This document shows, piece after piece, positions 34,131 to 41,938 of a stretch of 64,000 nt of DNA. The translations under genes and the position numbers were made by a program. Where the stretch lies: NCBI RefSeq assembly GCF_018128945.1, contig NZ_CP068393.1:310001-374000 (forward strand), read 5' to 3'. Each line of letters begins with the position of its first letter. The first letter of the stretch is position 1. This DNA is from Aristaeella hokkaidonensis. GTDB lineage: Bacteria; Bacillota; Clostridia; Christensenellales; Aristaeellaceae. The notes below the pieces were generated by a model. That model had not been told where the DNA came from and searched no databases. It worked only from the letters and a program-made list of their open reading frames with translations.

Positions 34131-35852
34131 TCAGCGGGTATACAACCAGAGGCCATACTGATCAAATACTTCCTGTTTTCCGTTGATCGTATGCTCTCCG
34201 GTAACCATCTTTCCGTCGTTGTCCATCCAGTACCACATCTGGCCTTTATCTTTATTCTTCTTTTCGGCCTGCTTGTCTTCAAACCAGCCACGGTGCATTT
34301 TGCCATTGGAAGCGAAATAATACCAGTATCCGTCAATTTTCTGCCATCCGGTCAGCATAGCGCCCTTGCTGTTGGCGTAGTACCAGTCATTGTCGTTTTT
34401 AATCCATCCGGTCTGCATGATTCCGGTATCAGAGAAATAATACCAGGTTTTGTCGATCTTTCTCCAGCCGGAGGTAAGCTTGGTGCCGTTGAGGTAACAA
34501 ATCCATCCGTTGGATGTTTCCTGCCATTGTACAAGGGGAAAAGACGGCGCACGGGTGGGAGCGTTTTCAGCAAAAAGGTGCATCAGCAGATCGGAAGAGG
34601 CATATTCACCGGGTTCTTTATTATCCTCCGGGTAGTACAGGCCGCTGACTTCCTGGAAGCTGGCCAGGGCGCTGATGGTCTGTTTTCCATAAATTCCGTC
34701 CAGCTTGCCGGGGTCATACCCAAGCTGAGCCAGGCGCTGCTGCATCTTCAGGACAGAAGTGCTTTGGGTTCCTTTTTTCAGCGGAAGGAAAGGATCGTAT
34801 ACAGGGGCGTTGTTTGCGTACAGCTTGCTTCTCGCGGCGGAAGACAGGTAATCGTGTTCTTTGTAGCCGATGGCGTCATAGAACAGGTTTACCGCGATTC
34901 TTGTGTCATCTCCGTATACACCGTCGATGCTGCCGACGGGATAACCCAGGGCGGAAAGACGCTGCTGCATTTTCCGGACCCGGCTTCCGCTGCTCCACAG
35001 ACGGATAACATCATCTTCAGGAGTCGCGGTGGGCGAGGGATTTGCCTGCTGCTTCGGCGTGGCTGTCGGAACAGCAGTAGGAGCCGCGGTGGGTAAAGAC
35101 GCTGCGCGGTTGACGGTTGTCTGATCCGCAGACAGGGCAGCGGATGATTCTATCTGCCACAGCTGATTGGCATCCGCTTTATAAAGATACAAAGTGTCGT
35201 TGATTACTGCGGCAGCATCCGTAAGGTTTCCGGAGGCGGCCAGTTTCTGAACTTTTCCCGTTTTGAAACTGCCGATCCATACACTGCGGTCTTTACCGGT
35301 GATTACCAGATTATCCTGTGCGAGGATCATGCTTTGCGGTTCGGGAATTGCGACATCCTGAAGGCTGAAAGCAGTACTGCTTCTTTCAGTCCATGTGGTT
35401 CCGTCTGTCGTGTAAATAACAAGCGCATACTTGCCGGCAGATTTGGTGACAGCACACATGCGGAGACCGTCTGTAGCAGCAGCCTCAACCTGAGGAACTG
35501 TGACTGTTCCGAAGGTAAGCTGATTGTTCAGCAGCGTATAACGGTTGTCCAGCAGTCCTTCTGTCTGGCTTTGGACGAGCTGGCTTCCGTTGCAGTTGCG
35601 CTTGATCGCATAAACCTGCTGGTTGCCCATCCGACAATATACTGAATCTTCGGAAAAGGACAGGATATCTTTTACCAGCATGGGAAGGTGAAGCACATTG
35701 CCGCTGTTATCCATGACATATAAGCAGTTGTCTTCACCGATCCACGCAATTGTGTTCTGATCAGCCAGAACAGGCGAAGCTGCCGCCTGACCGAATACAG
35801 CCAGCAACAGTATGAGAAGCAAAAGGCCCAGCAGTGTATTAATCCGTTTCAA
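34131..35852 (-). CDS. Secreted cell-wall-binding protein: propeller-like domain, two peptidoglycan-binding domains, choline-binding-type repeats
   Basis: A 573-residue protein begun at TTG 35852, eight bases after GGGAGGG; this gives a signal peptide (KRINTLLGLLLLILLLAVFGQAAA). Residues 30-250 form a beta-rich region resembling a small propeller (NTIAWIGEDNCLYVMDNSG). A Thr/Pro/Ala linker follows (250-278). Two PG_binding_1 domains (about 283-345 and 352-430) share SRVRKMQQRLSALGY and SVLKMQQRLAQLGYDPGKLDG. Residues 443-573 carry about six GW-type repeats (GWRKIDKTWYYFSDTG, GWQKIDGYWYYFASNG) like choline- or wall-binding repeats. No catalytic domain is seen. It is likely a wall-attached sensor or adhesin. 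A terminator on the minus side lies directly after it. Confidence 0.85.
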   Translation of the reverse strand: MKRINTLLGLLLLILLLAVFGQAAASPVLADQNTIAWIGEDNCLYVMDNSGNVLHLPMLVKDILSFSEDSVYCRMGNQQVYAIKRNCNGSQLVQSQTEGLLDNRYTLLNNQLTFGTVTVPQVEAAATDGLRMCAVTKSAGKYALVIYTTDGTTWTERSSTAFSLQDVAIPEPQSMILAQDNLVITGKDRSVWIGSFKTGKVQKLAASGNLTDAAAVINDTLYLYKADANQLWQIESSAALSADQTTVNRAASLPTAAPTAVPTATPKQQANPSPTATPEDDVIRLWSSGSRVRKMQQRLSALGYPVGSIDGVYGDDTRIAVNLFYDAIGYKEHDYLSSAARSKLYANNAPVYDPFLPLKKGTQSTSVLKMQQRLAQLGYDPGKLDGIYGKQTISALASFQEVSGLYYPEDNKEPGEYASSDLLMHLFAENAPTRAPSFPLVQWQETSNGWICYLNGTKLTSGWRKIDKTWYYFSDTGIMQTGWIKNDNDWYYANSKGAMLTGWQKIDGYWYYFASNGKMHRGWFEDKQAEKKNKDKGQMWYWMDNDGKMVTGEHTINGKQEVFDQYGLWLYTR

Positions 35853-36045
35853 TCTTAATCCCTCCCAATAAGTTTGATTCCTGCCGGAAAACCCCATAAA
35901 CTTGGGGATGCTACATATATGACGAAATAAAAGTCATTTTTGTTTCACAGGATAAATATATATTTATGAAAGGATTTCTCAACCAGCCAAATGATCAGCT
36001 GTTCAATATATTATATATCAAAATCTGTTTTATTGCATAAAAAAG

Positions 36046-36116
<71 letters not shown>

Positions 36117-36119
36117 AAA

Positions 36120-36195
36120 TGGAGCGGTAGACGGGACTCGGACCCGCGACATCCACCTTGGCAAGGTGGCACTCTACCAACTGAGCTACTACCGC
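36120..36195 (-). tRNA. tRNA-Gly(GCC)
   Basis: Acceptor GCGGTAG with CTACCGC and anticodon loop TTGCCAA giving GCC. The CCA end is encoded in the DNA (36120-36122). It is a second glycine isoacceptor next to tRNA-Gly(UCC). Confidence 0.95.
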
Positions 36196-36217
36196 ATATA
36201 AGGGAACCGGGAGACTG

Positions 36218-36298
36218 TGCGGACGAAGAGACTCGAACTCTTACGCCTTTCGACACCAGATCCTAAGTCTGGCGCGTCTGCCATTCCGCCACGCCCGC
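36218..36298 (-). tRNA. tRNA-Leu(UAG)
   Basis: An 81-base type II tRNA with an extended variable arm (GTGTCGAAAGGCGT region). Acceptor GCGGGCG with CGTCCGC, one G-U pair. Anticodon loop CTTAGGA gives UAG. CCA not encoded. Confidence 0.93.
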
Positions 36299-36327
36299 AG
36301 GACAGACCCGGCGAAAGCAGAGGAAAG

Positions 36328-36400
36328 TGACCCATTGGAGATTCGAACTCCAGACACCTTGATTAAAAGTCAAGTGCTCTGCCAACTGAGCTAATGGGTC
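36328..36400 (-). tRNA. tRNA-Lys(UUU)
   Basis: Acceptor GACCCAT with ATGGGTC, T-arm GTTCGAATC, and anticodon loop CTTTTAA giving UUU. CCA not encoded. Confidence 0.95.
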
Positions 36401-36405
36401 ATATG

Positions 36406-36477
36406 CTGGGGTGGCAGGGCTCGAACCTACGAATGCGGGAGTCAAAGTCCCGTGCCTTACCACTTGGCTACACCCCA
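36406..36477 (-). tRNA. tRNA-Gln(UUG)
   Basis: Acceptor TGGGGTG with CACCCCA (U1-A72, as expected for glutamine tRNA), anticodon loop CTTTGAC giving UUG. CCA not encoded. Confidence 0.94.
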
Positions 36478-36518
36478 ACGTAGGTAATTCTGCCAGCTTG
36501 ACGCCGATAGAAGGAAAA

Positions 36519-36596
36519 TGGGGTGAGTAGTGGGACTCGAACCCACGGTCTTCAGAGCCACAATCTGACGCGTTAACCAACTACGCTATACCCACC
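36519..36596 (-). tRNA. tRNA-His(GUG)
   Basis: Acceptor starts with the extra G (-1) opposite C73 that histidine tRNAs need. Anticodon loop TTGTGGC gives GUG. CCA is encoded (36519-36521). Confidence 0.93.
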
Positions 36597-36603
36597 ATGT
36601 ACT

Positions 36604-36680
36604 TGGCGCGCCTGGAGGGACTCGAACCCCCGGCCCACGGCTTAGAAGGCCGTTGCTCTATCCAACTGAGCTACAGGCGC
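36604..36680 (-). tRNA. tRNA-Arg(UCU)
   Basis: Acceptor GCGCCTG with CAGGCGC and anticodon loop CTTCTAA giving UCU. CCA is encoded (36604-36606). First gene of the array after the promoter. Confidence 0.94.
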
Positions 36681-36752
36681 ATGCCACAGGACGGCTTTCC
36701 GATCTTTTCGGCGCTTTCAGTGGAAACCTTCCGTTTCCGCTGACAGATATGT

Positions 36753-36781
36753 ATTATATCACTGTGAAATACCGGTGTCAA
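36753..36781 (-). promoter_or_regulatory. Consensus promoter of the tRNA array
   Basis: On the minus strand, TTGACA (plus 36776-36781), a 17-base spacer and a perfect TATAAT (plus 36753-36758). This is the strongest promoter in the window, as expected for stable RNA. The first tRNA begins about 65 bases downstream. Confidence 0.93.
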
Positions 36782-36801
36782 CGTTTTTTCACCATAACTC
36801 A

Positions 36802-36830
36802 TTGACAAATCATTACGGGAATATTATGCT
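36802..36830 (+). promoter_or_regulatory. Promoter of rnpB
   Basis: TTGACA at 36802-36807, 17-base spacer, TATGCT at 36825-36830. It is back to back with the tRNA-array promoter: the two -35 boxes are only 20 bases apart. Confidence 0.82.
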
Positions 36831-36835
36831 ATCCG

Positions 36836-37175
36836 CGTGCGAGGTGAACAGACGGTCGCAGGCCTTCGGGCATGAGGAAAGTCCGGGCACCACAGGGCAA
36901 GGGTGCCGGCTAACGGCCGGCGGAGGCGACTCCAGGGAGAGTGCAACAGAAATAAACCGCCGCCCTTCGGGACGGTAAGGATGGAAAGGCGAGGTAAGAG
37001 CTCACCCACAAACCTGGTAACAGGTCTGTGCTGTAAACCCCACCCGGTGCAAGATGCAATGAGGGCATGTCGGCGGCCCGCCGCGCCCCTCGCGATCGCT
37101 TGAGCCGTGCGGTAACGTACGGCCTGGATAGATGACCGTCCAATACAGAACCCGGCTTATGGTCACGCTCGCACG
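36836..37175 (+). ncRNA. rnpB: RNase P RNA (bacterial type A)
   Basis: The ribozyme that trims the 5' ends of precursor tRNAs. Strongly conserved blocks are visible: GAGGAAAGTCCGGGC near 36872 in the catalytic core, CACAGGGCAAGGGTGC, ACAGAAATAAACCGCC, GGTAAGGATGGAAAGGC and the terminal ACAGAACCCGGCTTATGG. The terminal P1 helix pairs CGTGCGAG (36836-36843) with CTCGCACG (37168-37175), which sets the ends. Length of about 340 fits the class. An intrinsic terminator follows. Short ORFs predicted over it are not genes. Confidence 0.95.
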
Positions 37176-37180
37176 ACGTG

Positions 37181-37209
37181 AAAAAGCTCTCCGCAGAGGA
37201 GAGCTTTTT
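37181..37209 (+). terminator. Terminator of rnpB
   Basis: A 12-bp stem (AAAAAGCTCTCC at 37181-37192, complement at 37198-37209) with a five-base loop and T run. Confidence 0.92.
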
Positions 37210-37224
37210 CTTTGCCAATAAACC

Positions 37225-38067
37225 TTATTTCATTTCTGTTGTGATTTCCCCGTTCCGAAGAGTAATCAGCACGCCCTCGTTGGCATCCTGGGTGATCAGC
37301 ACCGGAATCTTGTTATCATCCAGCAGCTTGAGTACCCGGGGATCCGGCGTATCCGGTTCATCTTCCGTATTGGTGGAGATCACCGCCAGGGAAGGCTGTA
37401 CAGCATTTACAAAGGCATTGCTGGTAGCGTCTCCTTCACCGTGGTTGCCGACCTTCAGTACATCCGCGTGGGGGATGAGTCCGGCTTTCAGCAGGGAATC
37501 CTCTTCCGGGAATTCCATATCTCCCGTCAGAAGGATGCTTCCGCCGCCACCTTCCGCCAGAATGACCAGGGAATTGTTGTTTTCCGCTTCTTCGTTCAAC
37601 TCCAGCGGACCCAGGACTGTCAGCTTTCCGCCGTCAAGCGGGAGCGTATCCCCGGACGCCAGGTAATTGATTTCATGATCCGTTTTCTTGGTGGCTTTCT
37701 CAACGGGGTGCTTTCCGTCTTCCTTCTTCAGCACATAGTACTTTGAGGTATAAATGTTCTCCACAACAATTTCGGATTCCAGCAGCGCCTTCAGTCCGCC
37801 GGTGTGATCCGCATGGGTGTGGGTCAGGATCACGCCTGTCAGCTTCGTGATGCCTTCCTTCCTCAGCACATCGAGAAGGATGTCCGAGTTCTTTTTGATG
37901 CCTGTATCGATCAGGTAGGCGCTCTGGCCGCAGCGAAGCAGCAGCGCGTCCGCTTTACGTACGTTGATCGCCAGTAAGGACATTTCCGGCTCTTCCGTCT
38001 GTTCACCGCATCCTGCGGAGCACAGCAGGGAAAGAACCAGAAGAGATGTCAGCAGAATCTTCTTCAT
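37225..38067 (-). CDS. ComEC-like metallo-beta-lactamase-fold lipoprotein
   Basis: A 280-residue secreted hydrolase. The start has a lipobox-like end (LLCSAGCGE, Cys20), so it is probably membrane-anchored outside the cell. The MBL metal site reads HTHADHTGG, with later LLTGDME and VGNHGEGDAT, and matches the stand-alone ComEC/Rec2-type domain. In ComEC that domain is a DNA or nucleotide nuclease; lone copies in Firmicutes are common and of uncertain role. ATG overlaps the tadA stop by four bases, so the two are translated together. Its function is unknown beyond likely phosphodiester or nucleotide hydrolysis. Confidence 0.85.
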   Translation of the reverse strand: MKKILLTSLLVLSLLCSAGCGEQTEEPEMSLLAINVRKADALLLRCGQSAYLIDTGIKKNSDILLDVLRKEGITKLTGVILTHTHADHTGGLKALLESEIVVENIYTSKYYVLKKEDGKHPVEKATKKTDHEINYLASGDTLPLDGGKLTVLGPLELNEEAENNNSLVILAEGGGGSILLTGDMEFPEEDSLLKAGLIPHADVLKVGNHGEGDATSNAFVNAVQPSLAVISTNTEDEPDTPDPRVLKLLDDNKIPVLITQDANEGVLITLRNGEITTEMK

Positions 38068-38534
38068 TCGTTTCCTCCTTCCGGACGTCTCTCACTAAAG
38101 AAACGATTCAGCAGTTCCCTGCATTCCTCTCCGGAATCAGACTGCTCCCAGACTGTATGTCCGTGAAGCAGCGGATCCGCCGGCAAGTCGTAAATGCTGC
38201 CGCAGCAACCGGCTTCCGGATCGGCAGCGCCGAATACGCACCGGCCCAGCCGGCTCATGAGAAGCGCGCCGGAGCACATGGGACAGGGCTCCAGGGTTAC
38301 ATACAGCGTACAATCCTTCAGGCGCCAGTCTCCCAGCTTTGCCGCACCGTTGCGCAGACACAGCATTTCCGCATGGGCGGTGGGATCCTTCTGCGCTTCC
38401 CGCCGGTTATGGTCTGCCCAGAGGAGGGTATTGCCGTGATACAGCGCGGCACCGACAGGTATTTCGCCTTCGGCAAAAGCTTTTTCGGCTTCCTTCATGG
38501 CTTCCAGCATTCCGGCCCGATCCTGTGCATTCAT
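38064..38534 (-). CDS. tadA: tRNA-specific adenosine deaminase TadA
   Basis: A 156-residue cytidine/adenosine deaminase. Zinc ligands and proton shuttle are His54-Ala-Glu56 and Cys84-Pro-Met-Cys87 (LEPCPMCSGA). TadA converts A34 to inosine in tRNA-Arg(ACG), allowing it to read several arginine codons. ATG 38534 is used because AAGGAGGAG lies eight bases upstream; the open frame continues to 38654 without support. It has its own promoter and starts the two-gene operon with the MBL lipoprotein. Length matches typical TadA. Confidence 0.93.
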   Translation of the reverse strand: MNAQDRAGMLEAMKEAEKAFAEGEIPVGAALYHGNTLLWADHNRREAQKDPTAHAEMLCLRNGAAKLGDWRLKDCTLYVTLEPCPMCSGALLMSRLGRCVFGAADPEAGCCGSIYDLPADPLLHGHTVWEQSDSGEECRELLNRFFSERRPEGGNE

Positions 38535-38573
38535 GGCGTTCTCCTCCTTTCCGGATATCCCTTGTTTGCCTTC

Positions 38574-38602
38574 ATTATTATAGAGACAAAGGAAAATGTC
38601 AA
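38574..38602 (-). promoter_or_regulatory. Promoter of tadA
   Basis: On the minus strand, TTGACA (plus 38597-38602), a 17-base spacer and AATAAT (plus 38574-38579). Confidence 0.75.
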
Positions 38603-38636
38603 CATTTGAGGGAAAGGACAATTCTGAGCAATTTCG

Positions 38637-38656
38637 GTTACACATGAGGGACATAA
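38637..38656 (+). promoter_or_regulatory. Shared 20-bp motif, copy 1
   Basis: GTTACACATRARGGACATAA (here with G at both R positions) matches 18 of 20 bases with a site at 41919-41938. It lies 345 bases upstream of the BTAD regulator gene. A regulator-binding role is inferred. Confidence 0.55.
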
Positions 38657-38702
38657 AACATGTTTTGTGAAGCCGGTTGTGAAACCAATATAGGCAAGGT
38701 TA

Positions 38703-38870
38703 TGTAACTGTGAAGTAAGTTTTTGACAGCATGACTTTTCGATTTTACGGAAAGGTATAGGAAAATGAAGGTTCAACTTGTAACTGATACATGAAATTAT
38801 TTTTGAAAAGGTTTTCTGACTCATGTAACAAAATACTTGCAAAATGGGATACAGACTGCTACAATGTAAC
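38703..38870 (+). promoter_or_regulatory. Regulator gene promoter region with TGTAAC repeats
   Basis: A 446-base gap between tadA and the regulator. The promoter is TTGCAA (38837-38842), 17-base spacer, TACAAT (38860-38865). TGTAAC occurs at 38703, 38779, 38824 and 38865, and inverted as GTTACA at 38637. SARP/BTAD regulators bind short direct repeats near the -35 box, so autoregulation is plausible. Confidence 0.6.
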
Positions 38871-38980
38871 CGTATTGTAAAATATGAACGTCTGTTGATT
38901 TACAGGAAACAATTGCGCAACATTTGCAAAGACTAAACGCTTTAACACGGCAGAGTAAAAGGGTGCGAGGGAGAGAAAAC

Positions 38981-40213
38981 ATGGCAGAAACCATTCGGAT
39001 TCAAATGATGGATCACTTCCTGATCTATATAGACGAGAAGAAGACAGATCAGCTTGCGGTCAAGTCCAAAAAGGGCGCGGCCCTTGTTCAGTATCTTATC
39101 CTGAACGAAGGAGAGCGGGTTCCGAACCAGAAACTGCTGGCTGCCCTGTGGGACGAAGAGAAGAGCACCAACCCTGAGAACGCCCTGAAGACGCTCGTCA
39201 GCCGTCTGCGTGTGCTGCTTAACCAGATTGATCCCGCGCTGGGTGCGTGCGTGGTTTCCGACCGCGGTGCCTATCACTGGCAGTGCCCGGAAAACATGAC
39301 CATCGACATGTACGAGATCGATTCAATCTTTAACCGCCTGGCGGAGAACAATGTACCCCAGGCAGAACTGCGCCGTCTGTATAACCAGCTGCTGGAGAAG
39401 TACCAGGGCGACCTGCTGCAGCACTCCGAGCAGAACGAGTGGGCGCTGGCGAAGGCCACAACCATGCACAACAAGTACATGGCTGCTGTCTATGCCTATA
39501 TTGAAATGCTGAAGACCAGCGGACAGTATGCGGATATCGTGAGCATCTGCCGCCGCGCACTGGATGTGGACTCCTTCGACGACCGCCTGCACATGGAGCT
39601 GATGTCCGCCCTGATCAAGATCAACCGGACCGGTGAAGCCCTGGTGCAGTACAAGCACGTTGTCCAGCTGAACTATCACTACCTCGGCGTACAGCCCAGC
39701 GAAGATCTGCAGGAGTTCTACAAGCAGATCGTATCTGCCGGCAAGACCCTGGACTTCAACCTTGAATCCATCCGCAACGAATTGCGTGAGAGCGGCGAGC
39801 GTCGCGGCGCCTTTGTTTGCGAATATACCGTATTTAAAGAAATCTTCAATCTCCAGATGCGCAACCTGGAACGTCTGGGTGCAACCATGTTCCTGGCAAT
39901 CATCATGGTGTCTCCCTATAATGATAAGGAAATCGACACCATGCGGCAGAACAATATCATGAACGGCCTGCTGGAGATCCTGACGAAGAACCTGCGCAAA
40001 GGTGATACGATCACCCGTTTCGCTCCGACGGTTTTCGCCCTGCTCCTGCCCACTGTGAACTACAATACCGGCGGCATGGTACTGGAGCGCATTAAGCGGG
40101 TATTCTACCGCAGCTATCCCAACAGCAACATCGTCTTCAATTACCGTGTCGGCCCCCTGAATTCCCAGAACATGGCACCGGATCATCCGGAGATTGAACC
40201 GAGACTGGAATAA
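38981..40213 (+). CDS. BTAD/SARP-type transcriptional regulator with degenerate GGDEF-like C-terminal domain
   Basis: A 410-residue regulator. Residues about 10-85 form an OmpR-like winged helix (GAALVQYLILNEGERVPNQKLL...NALKTLVSRLRVLL), 95-250 a BTAD helical domain (VDSFDDRLHMELMSALIKINRTGEALVQYK), and 290-400 a fold reminiscent of a diguanylate cyclase (LRKGDTITRFAPTVFALLLP), in which the GG(D/E)EF site is replaced by AP-T-V-F, so it cannot make c-di-GMP. ATG 38981 follows GAGGGAGAG; the longer frame begins in the promoter. BTAD proteins activate genes by binding direct repeats. Its place next to the giant adhesin locus, plus shared upstream motifs, suggests it controls that locus. Confidence 0.82.
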   Translation: MAETIRIQMMDHFLIYIDEKKTDQLAVKSKKGAALVQYLILNEGERVPNQKLLAALWDEEKSTNPENALKTLVSRLRVLLNQIDPALGACVVSDRGAYHWQCPENMTIDMYEIDSIFNRLAENNVPQAELRRLYNQLLEKYQGDLLQHSEQNEWALAKATTMHNKYMAAVYAYIEMLKTSGQYADIVSICRRALDVDSFDDRLHMELMSALIKINRTGEALVQYKHVVQLNYHYLGVQPSEDLQEFYKQIVSAGKTLDFNLESIRNELRESGERRGAFVCEYTVFKEIFNLQMRNLERLGATMFLAIIMVSPYNDKEIDTMRQNNIMNGLLEILTKNLRKGDTITRFAPTVFALLLPTVNYNTGGMVLERIKRVFYRSYPNSNIVFNYRVGPLNSQNMAPDHPEIEPRLE

Positions 40214-40227
40214 AACCCGTCCGATCA

Positions 40228-40254
40228 GCGTTCCTTAATAGGAACGCTTTTTTT
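40228..40254 (+). terminator. Terminator of the BTAD regulator gene
   Basis: GCGTTCCT (40228-40235) pairs with AGGAACGC (40240-40247) across a TAAT loop, then T7. Confidence 0.9.
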
Positions 40255-40330
40255 GTTTTCAATCATGTTTTTGATCAAAATGAGCTGAACCGGCAGACGC
40301 CCTGTAAAGATCCTGCATGCAGGGGCAAAA

Positions 40331-40389
40331 TTGTATAAAACAGTCACATATGATAAAATTATTAAATACATTGCATGGACGTCCGTGCA
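40331..40389 (+). promoter_or_regulatory. Promoter and palindrome upstream of secreted protein A
   Basis: TTGTAT (40331-40336), 17-base spacer, TAAAAT (40354-40359). Just downstream lies TGCATGGACGTCCGTGCA (40372-40389), an 18-bp palindrome with one mismatched pair, placed as an operator would be. Confidence 0.55.
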
Positions 40390-40474
40390 TCCGCACTGTT
40401 AATACATGCGTGTTCTATCAGATCATATGATCAAAAACATTGATTGTTTTATACACACGCGAAGGAGTAAAGAC

Positions 40475-41425
40475 ATGAAAAAAAGACCAATCCGGAAACT
40501 GATATTGATTTGCACTCTGGTAATGATGATATGCTGTGTCTCTGCGTGGGCGGCAGCGGAAATGTCGTTTGCTACAGCTACGGATCTGGGACCGAATGTC
40601 AACCGGGCTGAAAACGCTGAGGGCATGGAAGTGATCATTACCAAAGCACTGCATATTGGGGACAGCTGGAATGGGGTAATGAAAAAAACAAAGCCTGCCA
40701 TCCTGAAACTGGATGTGGAAAGTGAGCAGCAGGTATATGTGCCTGTTCAAGGCCATTATGTCTGGGTTTCTGTGGAAAAATCAGATGGAATGCCAGAATC
40801 CAATGCCAGAATCCTGACAAATGAAGATACTGATGTGGCTGTTTTCACCTGGTGCGCCAAGGCCGGCTCTTATCTGATTACGCTTGGTCCTGCGGAACCC
40901 AGTATCATGACTAAAGCGGATATTGCAGTGATGAATGAAGCTGACTACAAGAAATGGAAAACAGAACAGAAAGAACCTGACAAGATCGTTGAAGAAAACA
41001 TGGAAGAACCTGCGGCAAACCCGATAGAAAAGTTTGAAGCAAAAGAAAAAACTGCTGCTGATGATATATCACCGGCATTTCCCGGATCTGATCCAGAATA
41101 CTACGTTTCTCCGGAAGGACCGTTTGACGCACCGATGGTAATAGACACACCTGATTTCACTATTCAGGCAGAAAGAGAAATAATTATCGGTGTGACATGG
41201 GATGTGCCTGATCCTACGGTTGGAGATACAGCTCATTTCAAAGCAGTGCTGACCGGATATGATGATCTGGAATACACCATGCAGTGGCAGTACAGTTCAG
41301 ACCGGGAAACCTGGTGCGATATTCCGGAAGAAACGACGGAAGGCATGGATGTTAAAATAACAGAAGAAAACAGCACTGATTATTGGCGGGTACTCGTATA
41401 CATAGAGGAAGCCCAGATCAAATAA
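40475..41425 (+). CDS. Secreted Ig-like protein A of the surface locus
   Basis: A 316-residue secreted protein of unknown function. Signal peptide 1-27 (PIRKLILICTLVMMICCVSAWAAAE). Residues 50-160 form a domain with GDSWNGVMKKTKPAILKLD. An acidic linker follows (about 170-230), then a C-terminal Ig-like domain with VTWDVPDPTVGDTAHF and MQWQYSSDRETWCDIP. It is closely related along its length to the protein at 42010 (about half of aligned residues look shared). GAAGGAG precedes the ATG. There is no anchor or enzyme motif. Being next to the giant surface protein, it may bind to or help assemble it; that is inference. Confidence 0.78.
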   Translation: MKKRPIRKLILICTLVMMICCVSAWAAAEMSFATATDLGPNVNRAENAEGMEVIITKALHIGDSWNGVMKKTKPAILKLDVESEQQVYVPVQGHYVWVSVEKSDGMPESNARILTNEDTDVAVFTWCAKAGSYLITLGPAEPSIMTKADIAVMNEADYKKWKTEQKEPDKIVEENMEEPAANPIEKFEAKEKTAADDISPAFPGSDPEYYVSPEGPFDAPMVIDTPDFTIQAEREIIIGVTWDVPDPTVGDTAHFKAVLTGYDDLEYTMQWQYSSDRETWCDIPEETTEGMDVKITEENSTDYWRVLVYIEEAQIK

Positions 41426-41430
41426 CACCG

Positions 41431-41466
41431 AACAGCCGTGACCGAAAAGGCCACGGCTGTTGTTTT
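41431..41466 (+). terminator. Terminator of secreted protein A
   Basis: AACAGCCGTG (41431-41440) pairs with CACGGCTGTT (41452-41461), then GTTTTT. It separates the two paralogous genes. Confidence 0.85.
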
Positions 41467-41595
41467 TCGGCGAATGGAATGTTTGCGCGAAAACAACCCA
41501 AACATTCAAGAATCATATTGAATCCCGGAATGCCGATGGTTTTGTTTGGGGAAGAGCTGAACCCGGAACAGCATAAAACCTGTAGAGTATAATGC

Positions 41596-41620
41596 GCTCC
41601 CGATAAAGGGGGGCTTTTTT
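41596..41620 (+). terminator. Short terminator-like hairpin
   Basis: GCTCCC (41596-41601) pairs with GGGGGC (41609-41614) with one G-U pair, then T6. It lies in the intergenic region with no gene directly before it. Confidence 0.5.
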
Positions 41621-41780
41621 GTGTGCAATATAACTTAATCCTTTATTGATGTAACTAAGTAAAGGAAAGAAGTACCTATATATCAGTACTAAAAAGAGCA
41701 TAAATCAAATAAAAAACACAAAAAATCAGATAGGTTTATACAATCAAAAAACCGCCATAAAAGTGAGGGAGTCACAAAGA

Positions 41781-41813
41781 TTACATGGCCAAATACGTGT
41801 TTTGACCATGTAA
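41781..41813. promoter_or_regulatory. Imperfect inverted repeat upstream of secreted protein B
   Basis: TTACATGGCCAAA pairs with TTTGACCATGTAA (12 of 13 bases) across seven bases. It is a candidate protein-binding site or transcript hairpin. Confidence 0.55.
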
Positions 41814-41918
41814 TTAACTATCTGAAAAACACTGGTCAGAAACCTCTCAAACGCTTGAAAACAAAAGATTGTTATGGTAGGATAATATGATTGAGTGCAA
41901 AGATTAATCGTTTGCACT

Positions 41919-41938
41919 GTTACACATAAAGGACATAA
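41919..41938 (+). promoter_or_regulatory. Shared 20-bp motif, copy 2
   Basis: GTTACACATRARGGACATAA with A at both R positions, 72 bases before the start codon of secreted protein B. See copy 1 at 38637. Confidence 0.55.

Noticed and set aside
36775..37218. Short open frames over 36775-37218 on both strands
   Set aside because: They overlap RNase P RNA and its promoter, which explains the sequence fully.
41588..41620. Small RNA gene with its own TATAAT and terminator
   Set aside because: The hairpin lies where transcription would start, so no useful transcript would form, and the -35 position (GGAACA) is poor.
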